A DNA stretch of 64,000 nt, taken from Microbacterium sp. H1-D42. GTDB taxonomy: Bacteria > Actinomycetota > Actinomycetes > Actinomycetales > Microbacteriaceae. The notes below the pieces were generated by a model that did not search any database, was not told the DNA's origin, and saw only the letters and a list, made by a program, of their open reading frames with translations. The stretch spans positions 248,001-312,000 of the forward strand of contig NZ_CP093342.1 in assembly GCF_022637555.1 (NCBI RefSeq), read 5' to 3'. Below, one piece after another: positions 24,400-36,182 of the stretch. Position numbers and translations under genes: made by a program. How positions within the stretch are numbered: the first letter of the stretch is position 1; every line of letters begins with the position of its first letter.

Positions 24400-25332
24400 A
24401 TGACCAATCTGCCCTCGTGGCGTGAGACCGCCACTCGCCGGACGATCATCGACTTCGTCGAATCGGTCACCACCGGCCCCGACGCCGTGCCCGTCGATGA
24501 GCGCATCGCCGTGTTCGACAACGACGGCACGCTGTGGTCGGAGAAGCCGGTGATCATCCAGCTCGACTACATCATCGGGCAGTGGAAGGCAGAGCTGCAG
24601 GCCGATCCCTCGCTCGCCGAGCGGCAACCGTACACGGCCGTCGCCACGGGAGACCTCGCCTGGATCGGCGGGGCCGTCGAGAAGCACTACGGCGGTGACG
24701 ACTCGGACCTGCAGGTGCTGCTGGGGGCCCTGATCGGGCTGACCGACGGGGTGTCGGTGGCCGACTATGCAGCATCCGTCGCCGACTTCTTCCGCACCGC
24801 GACGCACCCCACCCTCGGCACGCCCTTCTCGGGTGCCGTGTATCAGCCGATGCGCGAACTGCTGCGCTACCTCGAGGCGCACGGCTTCACCTGTTACATC
24901 GCGTCCGCCGGTGAGCGGGACTTCATGCGCAGCGTCACCCAGGAGTACTACGGCATCCCGCCGGAGCGGGTGATCGGCTCGGCGTACGGGCTCACCTACG
25001 ACGCCGAGACTCGCACGGTGCGGTACTCGGCGAACCTCGACTTCCTCGACGACGGGCAGATCAAGCCGGTGCGCATCTGGAGCCGCACGGGCCGACGCCC
25101 ACTGCTCGCGGCGGGCAACGCCAACGGCGACCTGCCGATGCTGCAGTTCGCGGTCGGCGACGGCACCGGACGCCGTGGCCTCGGCCTGCTCGTGCACCAC
25201 GACGACCAATCCGGCCGCGGCGACCAGCCGTACGACAAGGGTGCCGAACTGGCGCTCGCAGCCGAGGACATCACGGTGATCAGCGTCGCCGACGACTGGT
25301 CGCAGGTGTTCCCCACGCAGGACGAGGGATGA
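24400..25332 (+). CDS. HAD-family hydrolase (phosphoserine-phosphatase-like)
   Basis: A 310-residue haloacid-dehalogenase-superfamily phosphatase. Motif I is D40-N-D-G-T (VFDNDGTLW), motif II lies in YIASAGERDFM, and motif III/IV in LLAAGNANGDLPML. GGAGGAGC precedes the ATG. The stop overlaps the start of the SulP transporter by 4 nt (ATGA), so the two are translated together. The substrate is not evident; the pairing with an anion transporter suggests hydrolysis of a phosphorylated or transported compound, as inference only. Confidence 0.85.
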   Translation: MTNLPSWRETATRRTIIDFVESVTTGPDAVPVDERIAVFDNDGTLWSEKPVIIQLDYIIGQWKAELQADPSLAERQPYTAVATGDLAWIGGAVEKHYGGDDSDLQVLLGALIGLTDGVSVADYAASVADFFRTATHPTLGTPFSGAVYQPMRELLRYLEAHGFTCYIASAGERDFMRSVTQEYYGIPPERVIGSAYGLTYDAETRTVRYSANLDFLDDGQIKPVRIWSRTGRRPLLAAGNANGDLPMLQFAVGDGTGRRGLGLLVHHDDQSGRGDQPYDKGAELALAAEDITVISVADDWSQVFPTQDEG

Positions 25333-26972
25333 CCTCGAGGACGCCGCCCGCGGCATCCGATTCCACTTCTCGAGACTGGCTCGCGCCCACACTGCACCGC
25401 TACCGGCGCGAGTGGATCGCACGCGACATCGTCGCCGGCCTCTCGGCCGGCGCCGTCGTCGTACCGCAGGCGATGGCCTACGCGACCATCGCGAACATGC
25501 CAGTGCAGATCGGCCTGTACACGTGCATGGTTCCGATGCTCGTGTACGCATTGCTGGGCGGATCGCGCGCGATGAGCGTGTCGACCACGTCGACGATCGC
25601 GACACTGACGGCGACCACGCTGGTATCGGCCGGCGTCGCAGCGAACTCCGAGAACCCGGTGCCCGACCTGATGGCGCTCACCCTGATGGTCGGCGTGATC
25701 CTGGTGCTGGCGCGGCTGCTGCGTCTCGGCAGCACCGTGGGGTACATCTCCAAGCCGACGATGCTGGGCGTGCAGGTCGGTGTGGGTGCGACCGTCGCCG
25801 CAGGGCAACTGCCCAAACTGCTCGGCGTCGACAGCGAGTACTCCGGGCATGGCTTCATTCGCTCGGTCATCGGCGCGATCGAGGCGATTCCAGCGGCCAA
25901 CGTGCCGACCATGCTGCTCTCGGTCGGGTCGATACTCGCTCTCATCCTGTTCACCCGATTCCTGCCGCGCGTGCCCGGCCCGCTGGTCGTGGTGGCCGTC
26001 GGCATCCTGCTGATCGCGCTCACGGGCCTGAATGATGCTGGCGTCGCGCTCATCTCACCGGTGCCCCAGGGGTTCCCGCCGTTCGAGCTTCCGTCGTTCG
26101 CGCACATCGGCGGATTGCTCCCCGGTGCGCTGGCGATCGCCGTGATGGCCTTCCTGGAGTCCAGCGCGGTGGCGCGCGGCATCCGCGAGGTGGGGGAGCC
26201 GCAGATCGACAGCAACCGCGAACTGTTCGCCACCGGTGCTGCGAACGTGATCGGCGGATTCTTCCAGGTGCTCCCGGCGGCCGGCGGCTTCTCCCAGAGT
26301 GCGGTGAACAAGGCGGCGGGGGCGAGGTCGCAACTCGCCTCGATCGTCACCGTGCTGCTCGCAGTGCTGGTCGCAGTGTTCCTCGGGCCCGTGCTCAGCC
26401 TCATGCCGCAGGCCACGCTCGCCGCACTCGTGTTCGTGGCCGTGGCCGGGTTGATCGACCTGCCAGGGCTTGCACGGTTGTGGCGTCTGAACCGCACCGA
26501 CTTCTGGATCGCCGCGTTCACAGCGTTCGTCGGTCTCACCGCCGGCCTGCTGCTCGCGGTCGCCGTCGGGGTGTTCGGTACCTTTCTCGCGATATTCCGC
26601 GAGCTCAACCGCATCCGTCTCGACGTCGGCGAGGTGCGCGACGGCGTGCTGCCGGTGCGGCTGCAGGGGCCGATGTACACCGCGAACGTGCTGCCGTACG
26701 AGAATGCGATGCTGGCCGCAGCCGACGCTGCTCCCGGCCTGCGAGCGCTCGCGCTGGATGCAGGGGAGATGCGTGTGCTGCCGGTCACCGTGCTCGACAC
26801 CCTCACGGATCTCGACCAGGAGCTCGCCGCGCGCGGCATCGAGCTGCGGCTCGCCTCGGTACCCGAGACCGCCGCGCTGGTCGCACGCCGCGGCGGCTGG
26901 TTCTCAGCGCTGGAACAGCATGGGCGGGTGTACGGCACGCTCGATGCCGCAATGCGCGGACGCGGCGACTGA
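25329..26972 (+). CDS. SulP-family anion (sulfate) permease
   Basis: A 547-residue SulP transporter. The signature VPQAMAYATIANMPVQIGLYT sits near residue 45, about 10-12 hydrophobic segments follow to residue ~430, and a STAS domain ends the protein (VRLQGPMYTANVLPYENAML, then RALALDAGEMRVLPVTVLDTL). SulP proteins carry sulfate, bicarbonate or dicarboxylates. With sulfatases and their activator 2 kb away, sulfate is an attractive substrate but not proven. Coupled to the HAD gene by ATGA overlap. Confidence 0.9.
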   Translation: MTSRTPPAASDSTSRDWLAPTLHRYRREWIARDIVAGLSAGAVVVPQAMAYATIANMPVQIGLYTCMVPMLVYALLGGSRAMSVSTTSTIATLTATTLVSAGVAANSENPVPDLMALTLMVGVILVLARLLRLGSTVGYISKPTMLGVQVGVGATVAAGQLPKLLGVDSEYSGHGFIRSVIGAIEAIPAANVPTMLLSVGSILALILFTRFLPRVPGPLVVVAVGILLIALTGLNDAGVALISPVPQGFPPFELPSFAHIGGLLPGALAIAVMAFLESSAVARGIREVGEPQIDSNRELFATGAANVIGGFFQVLPAAGGFSQSAVNKAAGARSQLASIVTVLLAVLVAVFLGPVLSLMPQATLAALVFVAVAGLIDLPGLARLWRLNRTDFWIAAFTAFVGLTAGLLLAVAVGVFGTFLAIFRELNRIRLDVGEVRDGVLPVRLQGPMYTANVLPYENAMLAAADAAPGLRALALDAGEMRVLPVTVLDTLTDLDQELAARGIELRLASVPETAALVARRGGWFSALEQHGRVYGTLDAAMRGRGD

Positions 26973-26986
26973 CGGCGGGAGCGGGG

Positions 26987-28273
26987 ATGAGCGACGCGGG
27001 CGAGAGCATTACCGGACCGCGGCGAGCCACACGGGCACGTCGGCTGATGGTGATGGCCGTGCCGGCGATTGCCGTCGGCATCGGTTCCGCTCTGATGCTG
27101 TGGGTGCTCGACCTGGTGTCGGGCGGCCTGCAGAACGTGCTCTGGGAATTCCTTCCCGGGGCATTCGGGTTCGGCCCCGACAACCCGTTCTGGGTCTTCG
27201 GCGTGCTCACCCTGACCGGCGCGGCGGTCGGGGCGGCCGTGCGCTACCTGCCAGGACACGGCGGGCCCGATTCCGCCGTGGGTGAGTTGGATGCTGAACC
27301 ACCGAAGCTCATCGCGCTGCCCTCGCTGGCGATCGCCGTCGTGCTCGGACTGGCAGGAGGGGTGAGCCTCGGTCCGGAGAACCCAATCATCGGCATCAAC
27401 AGCGCATTGGCCGTCGCGCTGCTAGCCCGCTTTGCAGCAGGCGTACCACCGAAGCTGGCCGCGGTCTTCGCCATGGCCGCGACGATCGGTGCACTCTTCG
27501 GCACTCCTGTCGCTGCTGCTCTCGTGCTCACCGGTGCAGTCGGCGCGATCAAGGGCGAGGGAGCACTGTGGGACAAGCTCTTCCTGCCGCTCGCTGCGGC
27601 GGCATCCGGCGCGATCACGACGAAGCTGCTCGGCGCGCACGCCATGACCTTCACTCTTCCTCCGGTCGGGGAGCTCGATGTCGTCGACGCGCTGGTGGGT
27701 ACCGGCATCGCGATCGGCGCGGCGCTGATCGTCATCGTCGGGGCGATGTTGCTGCCGATCGTGCATCGAGCGTTCCACGCGCTGGGCAACCCACTGCTGT
27801 TCACCACGCTCGGCGGTGCCCTGCTCGGTGTGCTCGCCGTCATCGGCGGTCCGATGACGATGTTCAAGGGGCTGAATGAGACCGGTGCCCTGCTCGCCGA
27901 TCCCGGAGCCTACTCAGTGGGGCAGCTGGCACTGTTCGCCGGGGTGAAGCTGCTCGCCCTGGTCATCGCAGCGGCAGCGGGTTTCCGTGGCGGTCGGGTG
28001 TTCCCCATCGTGTTCATCGGCGTCGCACTCGGCCTGCTGGCCGCAGCGCTGTTCCCCGGGACGCCGCTGGCGCTCGCTGTCGCCTGCGCCGTGCTCGGCG
28101 CAACGCTCGTGGCGACGCACGACGGATGGATCGCACTGTTCCTCGGTGTCGTGCTGGTGGGTGACATCCACGTGCTTCCGATGCTGTGCGTGATCGTCCT
28201 GCCGGTCTGGCTGGTGGTGACGGCATCGCCCGAGCTGATCGCGCGTCCCGCGGACGAGACGCCTGCGACCTGA
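26987..28273 (+). CDS. ClC/YfeO-like ion channel protein
   Basis: A 428-residue polytopic membrane protein of the chloride-channel superfamily. It has GGVSLGPENPIIGIN (the ClC GxEGP-like motif, about 118-132), GTPVAAALVLTGAVG and a second-half GFRGGRVFPIVFIGVALG matching the GXFXP region. It resembles E. coli YfeO. GGGAGCGGGG precedes the ATG at 26987, 14 bp after the SulP stop. The long frame starting inside SulP was rejected. Ion selectivity and gating cannot be told. Confidence 0.85.
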   Translation: MSDAGESITGPRRATRARRLMVMAVPAIAVGIGSALMLWVLDLVSGGLQNVLWEFLPGAFGFGPDNPFWVFGVLTLTGAAVGAAVRYLPGHGGPDSAVGELDAEPPKLIALPSLAIAVVLGLAGGVSLGPENPIIGINSALAVALLARFAAGVPPKLAAVFAMAATIGALFGTPVAAALVLTGAVGAIKGEGALWDKLFLPLAAAASGAITTKLLGAHAMTFTLPPVGELDVVDALVGTGIAIGAALIVIVGAMLLPIVHRAFHALGNPLLFTTLGGALLGVLAVIGGPMTMFKGLNETGALLADPGAYSVGQLALFAGVKLLALVIAAAAGFRGGRVFPIVFIGVALGLLAAALFPGTPLALAVACAVLGATLVATHDGWIALFLGVVLVGDIHVLPMLCVIVLPVWLVVTASPELIARPADETPAT

Positions 28274-28286
28274 TCAGGTCGCCGAT

Positions 28287-28454
28287 TCAGCGGTACGTCG
28301 TGCCGACCTCGGCGCGGTGCAGTGGATCGAGTCCGGTATCGGGAATGCGCGACCAGTCGGTCGGCGTGCGTCGGTAGCCGTCTCGGCGGAGGTCGACGAT
28401 GGTGGCGATGAGGCCCCAGAGGGCCAGGGCTGCGATGATGATGACGATGAACAT
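28287..28454 (-). CDS. Small single-pass membrane protein
   Basis: A 55-residue protein with one N-terminal hydrophobic helix (MFIVIIIAALALWGLIATIV) and a polar C-terminal tail rich in Arg and Asp (DLRRDGYRRTPTDWSRIPDTGLDPL). TAGTCT (28467-28462) lies 7 nt before the ATG, the leaderless pattern. Function unknown. Confidence 0.72.
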   Translation of the reverse strand: MFIVIIIAALALWGLIATIVDLRRDGYRRTPTDWSRIPDTGLDPLHRAEVGTTYR

Positions 28455-28557
28455 GGCAGAAAGACTATGATCGGATGAAATCAGCCACGAGTGGCAGGAC
28501 GGACATGGTTCGTCGGAAAACTGCCAACGTGGCCCGTGCTGCCGAGGAGGGACGTCG

Positions 28558-29526
28558 ATGAAGACCGTGGCCTGTGTGATCGATGAGGGCTTCGCGCCCT
28601 TCGAGTTCGGTGTGGCCTGCGAGGTGTTCGGGCTCGACCGCAGCGCCGACGGGGTGCCGAACTTCGACTTCCGCGTCGTCGCACCGCAGCCGGGGGCCGT
28701 GCGGTCGAAGCTCGGCTTCTCGGTGAACGTCGAGCACGACCTCTCCTTCGCCCACGAGGCCGACATCGTGGTTTTCTGCCCTCTGCCTCGCGAGAGCTGG
28801 GCGCACATCGATGCGCGCCTGATCGACCTCGCCGTCGCCGCCGTCACGAGGGATGCCTGGGTGGTGAGCGTCTGCAGTGGAGTGTTCGTGCTGGCGGCAT
28901 CCGGACAGCTCGACGGTCGCAGGGCGACGACGCACTGGATGTACGCGTCCACGCTCGCGGCCATGTACCCGCAGATCGAGGTCGACCCCGACGTGCTCTT
29001 CGTGCAGGACGGGCGCATCATCACCTCGGCCGGCACCGCGGCCGGCATCGATGCGTGCCTGCATCTGCTGCGCATCGAGCTGGGTGCGGAGATGGCGAAC
29101 CGCATCGCGAAGCGGATGGTCGTCCCGCCGCAGCGCGACGGCGGCCAGGCGCAGTACGTCGACCGCCCGCTGCTCGAGGTCTCCAGCGACTCCCTCTCAG
29201 GCGTCGCCGGCTGGGCCGTGCAGAATCTTCGCGACGAGCTGACCGTCGAGGAGATGTCCGCTCACGCGCTCATGTCGCCCCGCACGTTCGCGCGCCGCTT
29301 CAAGTCGGAGTTCGGCACGACCCCCGCCTCGTGGCTCAACCGCCAGCGGGTCATCCACGCACAGCGCATGCTGGAGCGCACGGATCTGAGCCTGGAGCAG
29401 ATCGCGCAGGAGTGCGGATTCGGGTCCGCCGCCGTGCTGCGGCAGAGCTTCGCCCGCGTGCTCGACACCACGCCCACGGCCTACCGCGCGCGCTTCACTT
29501 GTGCGGTTCCGGCGGAGGTCGCGTAG
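28558..29526 (+). CDS. GlxA-type AraC-family transcriptional regulator
   Basis: A 322-residue regulator with an N-terminal DJ-1/PfpI-like domain (residues 1-190; SVCSGVFVLAASGQLDGRRATTHW contains the usual cysteine region) and a C-terminal AraC double helix-turn-helix (about 220-315; MSPRTFARRFKSEFGTTPASWL and LEQIAQECGFGSAAVLRQSF). GAGGAGGGA lies upstream of the ATG. Such GlxA/FtrA proteins regulate stress or amine/redox catabolism genes; the target is not visible here. Confidence 0.88.
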   Translation: MKTVACVIDEGFAPFEFGVACEVFGLDRSADGVPNFDFRVVAPQPGAVRSKLGFSVNVEHDLSFAHEADIVVFCPLPRESWAHIDARLIDLAVAAVTRDAWVVSVCSGVFVLAASGQLDGRRATTHWMYASTLAAMYPQIEVDPDVLFVQDGRIITSAGTAAGIDACLHLLRIELGAEMANRIAKRMVVPPQRDGGQAQYVDRPLLEVSSDSLSGVAGWAVQNLRDELTVEEMSAHALMSPRTFARRFKSEFGTTPASWLNRQRVIHAQRMLERTDLSLEQIAQECGFGSAAVLRQSFARVLDTTPTAYRARFTCAVPAEVA

Positions 29527-29538
29527 GACGCGCGGCCG

Positions 29539-30237
29539 TCAGTTCCAGTGGCCGGGACGCGACAGGATGTGCGAGCCGGCGTTCACGACCTCGGAGCCGA
29601 CCTCGGCCGTGACGTACAGCAGCGAGAGCGTCGGATAGCCGTGTCCGCGGTTGTCGCGGATGATGGCCCGATCGTCGGTCGGGTCGAGTGAGGTCGTCTC
29701 GGCGAGCAGGTCGATCCAGTGGGATGCCCAGTCAGGGGCATCCGACGTCTCCCGCGCCTCGGCGCGGAACCGGGGCAGCCACTTCTCGATGCGCGGTGTC
29801 GCGGCATCGTCGAGGTCGTCGTGCGCGATCATGTGCACGCCAGGGGTGACCGGCGTCTCGCGCAGTGCGGCGCCGTTCCAGGTGAGCACGCGGGAGTGCT
29901 CGGGCGAGACTTCGAGCAGGTTGAAACCGTGTGTGCGGGGCGTGCCCTCGGGCGAGCGCCCGGCGACGGACTCGAGCACCACGGCGCCGCGGGAGGCCAG
30001 CTGATCCGCGGGCACGTCGAGCAGGTCGGCGCGGTTCAGCAGCACGGCCAGGCGCCCCGCCTCGGGGTCGTAGGCCAGCCAGGCGCCGCCGGCGCGGCGG
30101 TCCCGGATGCCGATCACGTCCGGATACGTCTCCGGCCACCACGGGCCGAGATCATCCCAGTCGCGCTGCGGATCCTCGTCGCGCACGGCCAGCATCCGCA
30201 CATCGCCCAGTTCGACATCGATGATCACGGTGCACAT
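29539..30237 (-). CDS. NRDE/TANGO2-family protein
   Basis: A 232-residue protein beginning MCTVIIDV with the invariant second-position cysteine and containing LAVRDEDPQRDWD (the NRDE-type motif) and LLNRADLLD. Eukaryotic TANGO2 is linked to haem or lipid handling; bacterial roles are unclear. TAGACT (30250-30245) precedes the ATG by 7 nt, indicating leaderless transcription divergent from coaBC. Confidence 0.82.
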   Translation of the reverse strand: MCTVIIDVELGDVRMLAVRDEDPQRDWDDLGPWWPETYPDVIGIRDRRAGGAWLAYDPEAGRLAVLLNRADLLDVPADQLASRGAVVLESVAGRSPEGTPRTHGFNLLEVSPEHSRVLTWNGAALRETPVTPGVHMIAHDDLDDAATPRIEKWLPRFRAEARETSDAPDWASHWIDLLAETTSLDPTDDRAIIRDNRGHGYPTLSLLYVTAEVGSEVVNAGSHILSRPGHWN

Positions 30238-30334
30238 GCTGCCGAGTCTATGGCGGGCCCGATCCGAGTCGGCTCGCAGAACGTCAGTCGGAATCGGATG
30301 CCCGGCACCGGCGCCCTGGGGCAGAATCGGAGGC

Positions 30335-31570
30335 GTGAACATCGTCGTCGCAGTGACAGGCGGCATCGCCGCGTACAAGTCGGTGCATCTGGTGCGCCTG
30401 CTCATCAAGGCAGGACACGAGGTGACCGTCGTGCCCACCGAGGACGCACTGCGCTTCGTCGGCCTGCCCACGTGGGAGGCGATCAGCCGCAACCAGGTCA
30501 CCACCAGTGTGCACGAGGACGTCGCGCGGGTGCGCCACGTCGCGCTCGGCCAGGCCGCCGAACTGATCATCGTGGCCCCGGCCACCGCGAACACCATCGC
30601 GAAGATGGCGGCGGGGCTGGCCGACGACCTGGTCGGCACGACTCTGCTCGCCACGACCGCGCCCGTCGCGATCGCGCCGGCCATGCACACCGAGATGTGG
30701 CGGCATCCGGCGACCCAGGCGAACGTCGCGACGCTGCGCGCACGCGGGGTGGCCGTGCTCGGCCCCGACTCGGGGGAGCTCACCGGCGGTGACTCCGGGC
30801 CGGGGCGGATGCTGGAGCCCGAGCAGATCGTCGAGGCGGCGCTCGCCATCGTCGGCGACCGCGATCTCGGCTTGCGGGATCTCGACGGCGAGCAGGACCT
30901 CGACGGCCTGCGGGCCATTGTCTCGGCTGGAGGAACCCGCGAGCCGATCGATCCGGTCCGCTATCTCGGCAACCGCTCCAGCGGTCGGCAGGGGGTCGCA
31001 TTGGCGATCGCCGCGGCCGAGCGCGGCGCCGAGGTGGTGCTCGTGTGCGCGAACGTCGACGATTCCGTGCTGTCGGATGCTGCGCAGCATCCGCTCATCC
31101 GCATCGAGCACGCCGGAACCGCGGCCGAGCTCGGCGCCGTCATGCGATCGTTGGCTGACGATGCGGCCGTGATCGTGATGGCGGCGGCGGTGGCGGACTA
31201 CCGCCCGGTCGACGTGTCGGAGGGCAAGCTCACCAAGGAGTCCGGCGGGCTGGAGAGCATCGAGCTGATCGAGACCGAGGACATCGTCTCGGGCCTGGCC
31301 GCACGCCGCCAGCCCGGGCAGCTCATCGTGGCGTTCGCCGCCGAGACTCCGGACGACCACGCCGAGTTGCTCGCCCGCGCGCGGCGCAAGCGCGAGCGCA
31401 AGGGCGTGGACCTGCTCGTGGTGAACGAGGTCGGCTGGGACCGCGGTTTCGAGGCGGCCGAGAACGCCGTGCAGGTGATCGGGGATGACGGGGCGGTCGT
31501 GGCGACGGCATCCGGAGCGAAGCGCGTCGTCGCCGACGCGATCTGGGATGCCATCGCCGAAGGGCTCTGA
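30335..31570 (+). CDS. coaBC: Phosphopantothenoylcysteine decarboxylase/phosphopantothenate-cysteine ligase
   Basis: A 411-residue bifunctional CoA-biosynthesis enzyme. The N-terminal flavodoxin-like CoaC domain ([46 protein letters not shown]) is followed from about residue 195 by the CoaB domain ([25 protein letters not shown] and [11 protein letters not shown]). It decarboxylates and ligates on the route from 4'-phosphopantothenate to 4'-phosphopantetheine. GTG 30335 is chosen: CAGAAT (30322-30327) plus 7 nt, with GGAGG directly before it. The longer frame upstream belongs to the divergent gene's antisense. Confidence 0.95.
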   Translation: MNIVVAVTGGIAAYKSVHLVRLLIKAGHEVTVVPTEDALRFVGLPTWEAISRNQVTTSVHEDVARVRHVALGQAAELIIVAPATANTIAKMAAGLADDLVGTTLLATTAPVAIAPAMHTEMWRHPATQANVATLRARGVAVLGPDSGELTGGDSGPGRMLEPEQIVEAALAIVGDRDLGLRDLDGEQDLDGLRAIVSAGGTREPIDPVRYLGNRSSGRQGVALAIAAAERGAEVVLVCANVDDSVLSDAAQHPLIRIEHAGTAAELGAVMRSLADDAAVIVMAAAVADYRPVDVSEGKLTKESGGLESIELIETEDIVSGLAARRQPGQLIVAFAAETPDDHAELLARARRKRERKGVDLLVVNEVGWDRGFEAAENAVQVIGDDGAVVATASGAKRVVADAIWDAIAEGL

Positions 31571-31581
31571 TCCGGGCGCGT

Positions 31582-32220
31582 TCAGTCCGCTCTCGCGTGC
31601 AGAGCCCGCAGCGTCTGCTCGATCTCGGCGGTGGCGTCGTTCATCGTGCGATCGGCTGCCGTCAGCGCGCCGGTCATGCTGTCGTGTGCAGCCCGATCGG
31701 TGGGGGCGGATTCGGCGGCCAGTACGGCGTCGCGAGCCACATCCAACTGGAGGGCGAGCCTGGCGATGTGGTCCATCAGCCTGCGCACGTCGGCGCTGGA
31801 GGCCAGGAAGCCAGCCCAGCGCGCCAGCGCGTCGGTGACGCTCCTGCGCGCCTCCGAGATGGCGATCAGCACCGCATCGTGGTCGGTGGTCTCCGCGGTC
31901 GTGATCGAACGCGGCACGGCGACGCCGCGGCTGACCATGCTGCGCTCGTCGTCACAGAGCGCGTGCAGCAGGTCCGTGAGCGCGAGATGTGTGACGGGGT
32001 ACCAGCGCTGGTGTGCTGCGTTGGCCGTCCATCGGTCGAAGAACAGCGAGGTGAGCAGGAACGTGAGGAGGCCGGCGGCGATGCCGGAGATGATGACCGC
32101 CTGCTGCCATATCCCGGTCGCGAGGTCGATCCAGATGGCCGCGACGAACAGCGCGGTTACGCCTGCTGTGCCCGCGATGCGGGCGAGACGCCGGCGACGG
32201 CGCATCCGCTGGTGCTCCAT
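31582..32220 (-). CDS. Hypothetical membrane protein with two N-terminal helices
   Basis: A 212-residue protein with a basic N-terminus ([12 protein letters not shown]) and two hydrophobic segments (about 19-36 and 42-62), then a long helical soluble part ([28 protein letters not shown]). I do not recognise a family. The start at 32220 is supported by TATGGT (32233-32228) 7 nt upstream; a further ATG 12 nt earlier overlaps that box. Confidence 0.65.
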   Translation of the reverse strand: MEHQRMRRRRRLARIAGTAGVTALFVAAIWIDLATGIWQQAVIISGIAAGLLTFLLTSLFFDRWTANAAHQRWYPVTHLALTDLLHALCDDERSMVSRGVAVPRSITTAETTDHDAVLIAISEARRSVTDALARWAGFLASSADVRRLMDHIARLALQLDVARDAVLAAESAPTDRAAHDSMTGALTAADRTMNDATAEIEQTLRALHARAD

Positions 32221-32325
32221 GCCGCTCACCATAGCCGGGATCGCCGGGGCACGAGGGCCGGGCGCGGGGTGGTCGGCGGTTGGGGGTGCGCGGCCGCTCC
32301 GGTGCGCTGTTCCGTACGTCTGCGC

Positions 32326-32375
32326 TTGCCAATCCGGGCTGCGCTCCTGCTAAACTTGAGTCATCACCACTCAAC
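32326..32375 (+). promoter_or_regulatory. clpB promoter with HAIR (HspR) operator
   Basis: CTTGAGT (32355-32361) and ACTCAAC (32369-32375) with a 7-nt spacer match the HspR-associated inverted repeat CTTGAGT-N7-ACTCAAG at 13 of 14 positions. The left arm overlaps a -10-like TAAACT (32351-32356), 19 bp after TTGCCA (32326-32331). HspR binding would repress clpB until heat shock. Confidence 0.85.
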
Positions 32376-32403
32376 TTTGAAGGAGTCTCCCCAGGAGGAA
32401 CGA

Positions 32404-34554
<2,151 letters not shown>

Positions 34555-34595
34555 CCAGTGCCGTCCGGCCCGACCGGCCGACCCGACCACCCGCG

Positions 34596-34680
34596 GTACG
34601 GATGGCGGGAAAATGTACGGATGGCGGGGAGATACCTCGGCGTGTTGCCCGCCACACGTACACGCTCCCGCCATCCGTAC
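34596..34680. repeat. Nested direct and inverted repeats between clpB and zwf
   Basis: GTACGGATGGCGGGA (34596-34610) is repeated at 34615-34629. Inverted partners follow at 34646-34661 (GCCCGCCACACGTAC, imperfect) and 34666-34680 (TCCCGCCATCCGTAC, perfect). The four arms can pair as a nested hairpin or in alternative ways. It lies between two convergent genes and may be a two-way terminator or a dispersed palindromic repeat. Confidence 0.6.
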
Positions 34681-34685
34681 CAGAG

Positions 34686-36050
34686 TCAGGCTTGTGAGGT
34701 GGCCCACGCGGCCGGGCCCGGTGACCCGGCCGCGTACTCCTCGATTGGCACCGCATCGGATGCCCACGCATCGCGCACCGGCTGGATGATGCGCCAGCAC
34801 TCCTCAGCCTCATCGGCGCGCACCGACAGCGCGACGTCACCGTCGAGCAATTCGTCGAGCACCTCCTCATAGGAGCGCTGCTGGCCTTCGCCGAGGTCGG
34901 CCAGCAGGTTCTCCTCGCGCAGCGCGAACGGATCATCGCCGCCGGTCACATGCAGCCGCAGCGACATCTCGTCCGGGCCGAGCGAGAACGTCAGGCGTCC
35001 GCCATCCGCCGGCACGCCAGACAGGCCAGGCGGCAGGTGCCGCACCGGCTTGAACGTCACCACGACCTCGGAGCACTTCTTCGGCAGCGCCTTTCCCGAG
35101 CGCAGCACGAACGGCACCCCCGCCCAGCGGTCGCTCGCCACCTCGAACACGACCTCGGCGAGGGTCTCCGTCTGGCGAGCGGCATCCACGCCGTCTTCAT
35201 CCCGGTACGCGGGCAGATCGCGGTCGCCCACCCGCCCCGCGGTGTACTGGGCGCGCCGCGTCGACTCGTTCACGTCATCACCGAACACGTGCGTCGCCCG
35301 CAGCACGGCCGCCTTCGCGTCACGCAGATCGCGCTCGTCGAGCGTCGCCGGCGGATCCATCGCCAGCAGCGCGAGCACCTGCAGCAGGTGGCTCTGGATC
35401 ATGTCGATCATGGCGCCGGCCTTGTCGTAGTAGCGCGCGCGACCCTCCAGCGCCACGCTCTCATCGAACCGGATCAGCACCGCCTGAATGTGCTCGGCTG
35501 ACCACACCGGCTCCCAGATGCGGTTCGCGAGGCGCACGCCGAGCAGGTTCAGCAGCGTCGACCGGCCCAGGAAGTGATCGACGCGGAAGACCTGCTGCTC
35601 CGGCACCAGCGCCAGCAGCTTCTCGTTCAGCGCCCGCGCGCTGGCCTCGTCCTCGCCGAACGGCTTCTCCATCGCCAGCACTGTCCCCGCCGGCAGCGTC
35701 AGCCCCGCCATGGCGTCGATGGCCGCAGCGGTCACGGCCGGAGGCAGCGCGAAGTACAGCACCGTCGACGGCTCGAGGCTCTCGACGAGGGATGCGACGG
35801 CACCAGCATCCGTCACATCAGCCTGCCGATAGTCCGAGAGCGTGACGTGCGCCAGGGCCTCCGGCGCGTCGGTGAACGCCTCGGTCACCGCCGCGCGCCA
35901 CGTCGTCGCATCCCAGTCCTCGCTGCCGGCGCCGCGCAGGATCACCTTTCGCTTGGGATGCTTCGACATCAGCGCCGCGAGCGAGGGCAGCAGCAGCCGC
36001 GAGGTGAGGTCGCCCGAGGCTCCGAGGATGAAAAGGGTCGTGGTCGGCAT
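34686..36050 (-). CDS. zwf: Glucose-6-phosphate dehydrogenase
   Basis: A 454-residue G6PDH-family enzyme. The NADP-binding motif is ILGASGDLTSR (8-18), MEKPFGED binds cofactor/substrate, and the active-site block is FRVDHFLGRSTLLNL. The SGKALPKKCSEVVVTF and GPDEMSLRL segments belong to the C-terminal domain. It oxidises glucose 6-phosphate to 6-phosphogluconolactone. The start at 36050 is leaderless: TATCGT (36063-36058) plus 7 nt. The frame stays open far upstream only opposite the GH15 gene. It stands alone, not beside tal/tkt or pgl, so it may be a secondary copy. Confidence 0.92.
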   Translation of the reverse strand: MPTTTLFILGASGDLTSRLLLPSLAALMSKHPKRKVILRGAGSEDWDATTWRAAVTEAFTDAPEALAHVTLSDYRQADVTDAGAVASLVESLEPSTVLYFALPPAVTAAAIDAMAGLTLPAGTVLAMEKPFGEDEASARALNEKLLALVPEQQVFRVDHFLGRSTLLNLLGVRLANRIWEPVWSAEHIQAVLIRFDESVALEGRARYYDKAGAMIDMIQSHLLQVLALLAMDPPATLDERDLRDAKAAVLRATHVFGDDVNESTRRAQYTAGRVGDRDLPAYRDEDGVDAARQTETLAEVVFEVASDRWAGVPFVLRSGKALPKKCSEVVVTFKPVRHLPPGLSGVPADGGRLTFSLGPDEMSLRLHVTGGDDPFALREENLLADLGEGQQRSYEEVLDELLDGDVALSVRADEAEECWRIIQPVRDAWASDAVPIEEYAAGSPGPAAWATSQA

Positions 36051-36057
36051 GGGGCAG

Positions 36058-36175
36058 ACGATAGTCGCCTCAGCGGTGAAGCGCACGCCGTGACCCGGCG
36101 AGCATCCCACGACAGCAGTGCCGAGTTCTTCCTGAACGCCCGATGCTGGCATCCGATCCCCCTGCGTGGAAGACT
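36058..36175. promoter_or_regulatory. Divergent leaderless promoters of zwf and the GH15 gene
   Basis: TATCGT (36063-36058, minus) is 7 nt before the zwf ATG, and AAGACT (36170-36175, plus) is 7 nt before the GH15 GTG. No other regulatory palindrome was seen in the 132-bp gap. Confidence 0.5.
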
Positions 36176-36182
36176 GCGGAAG

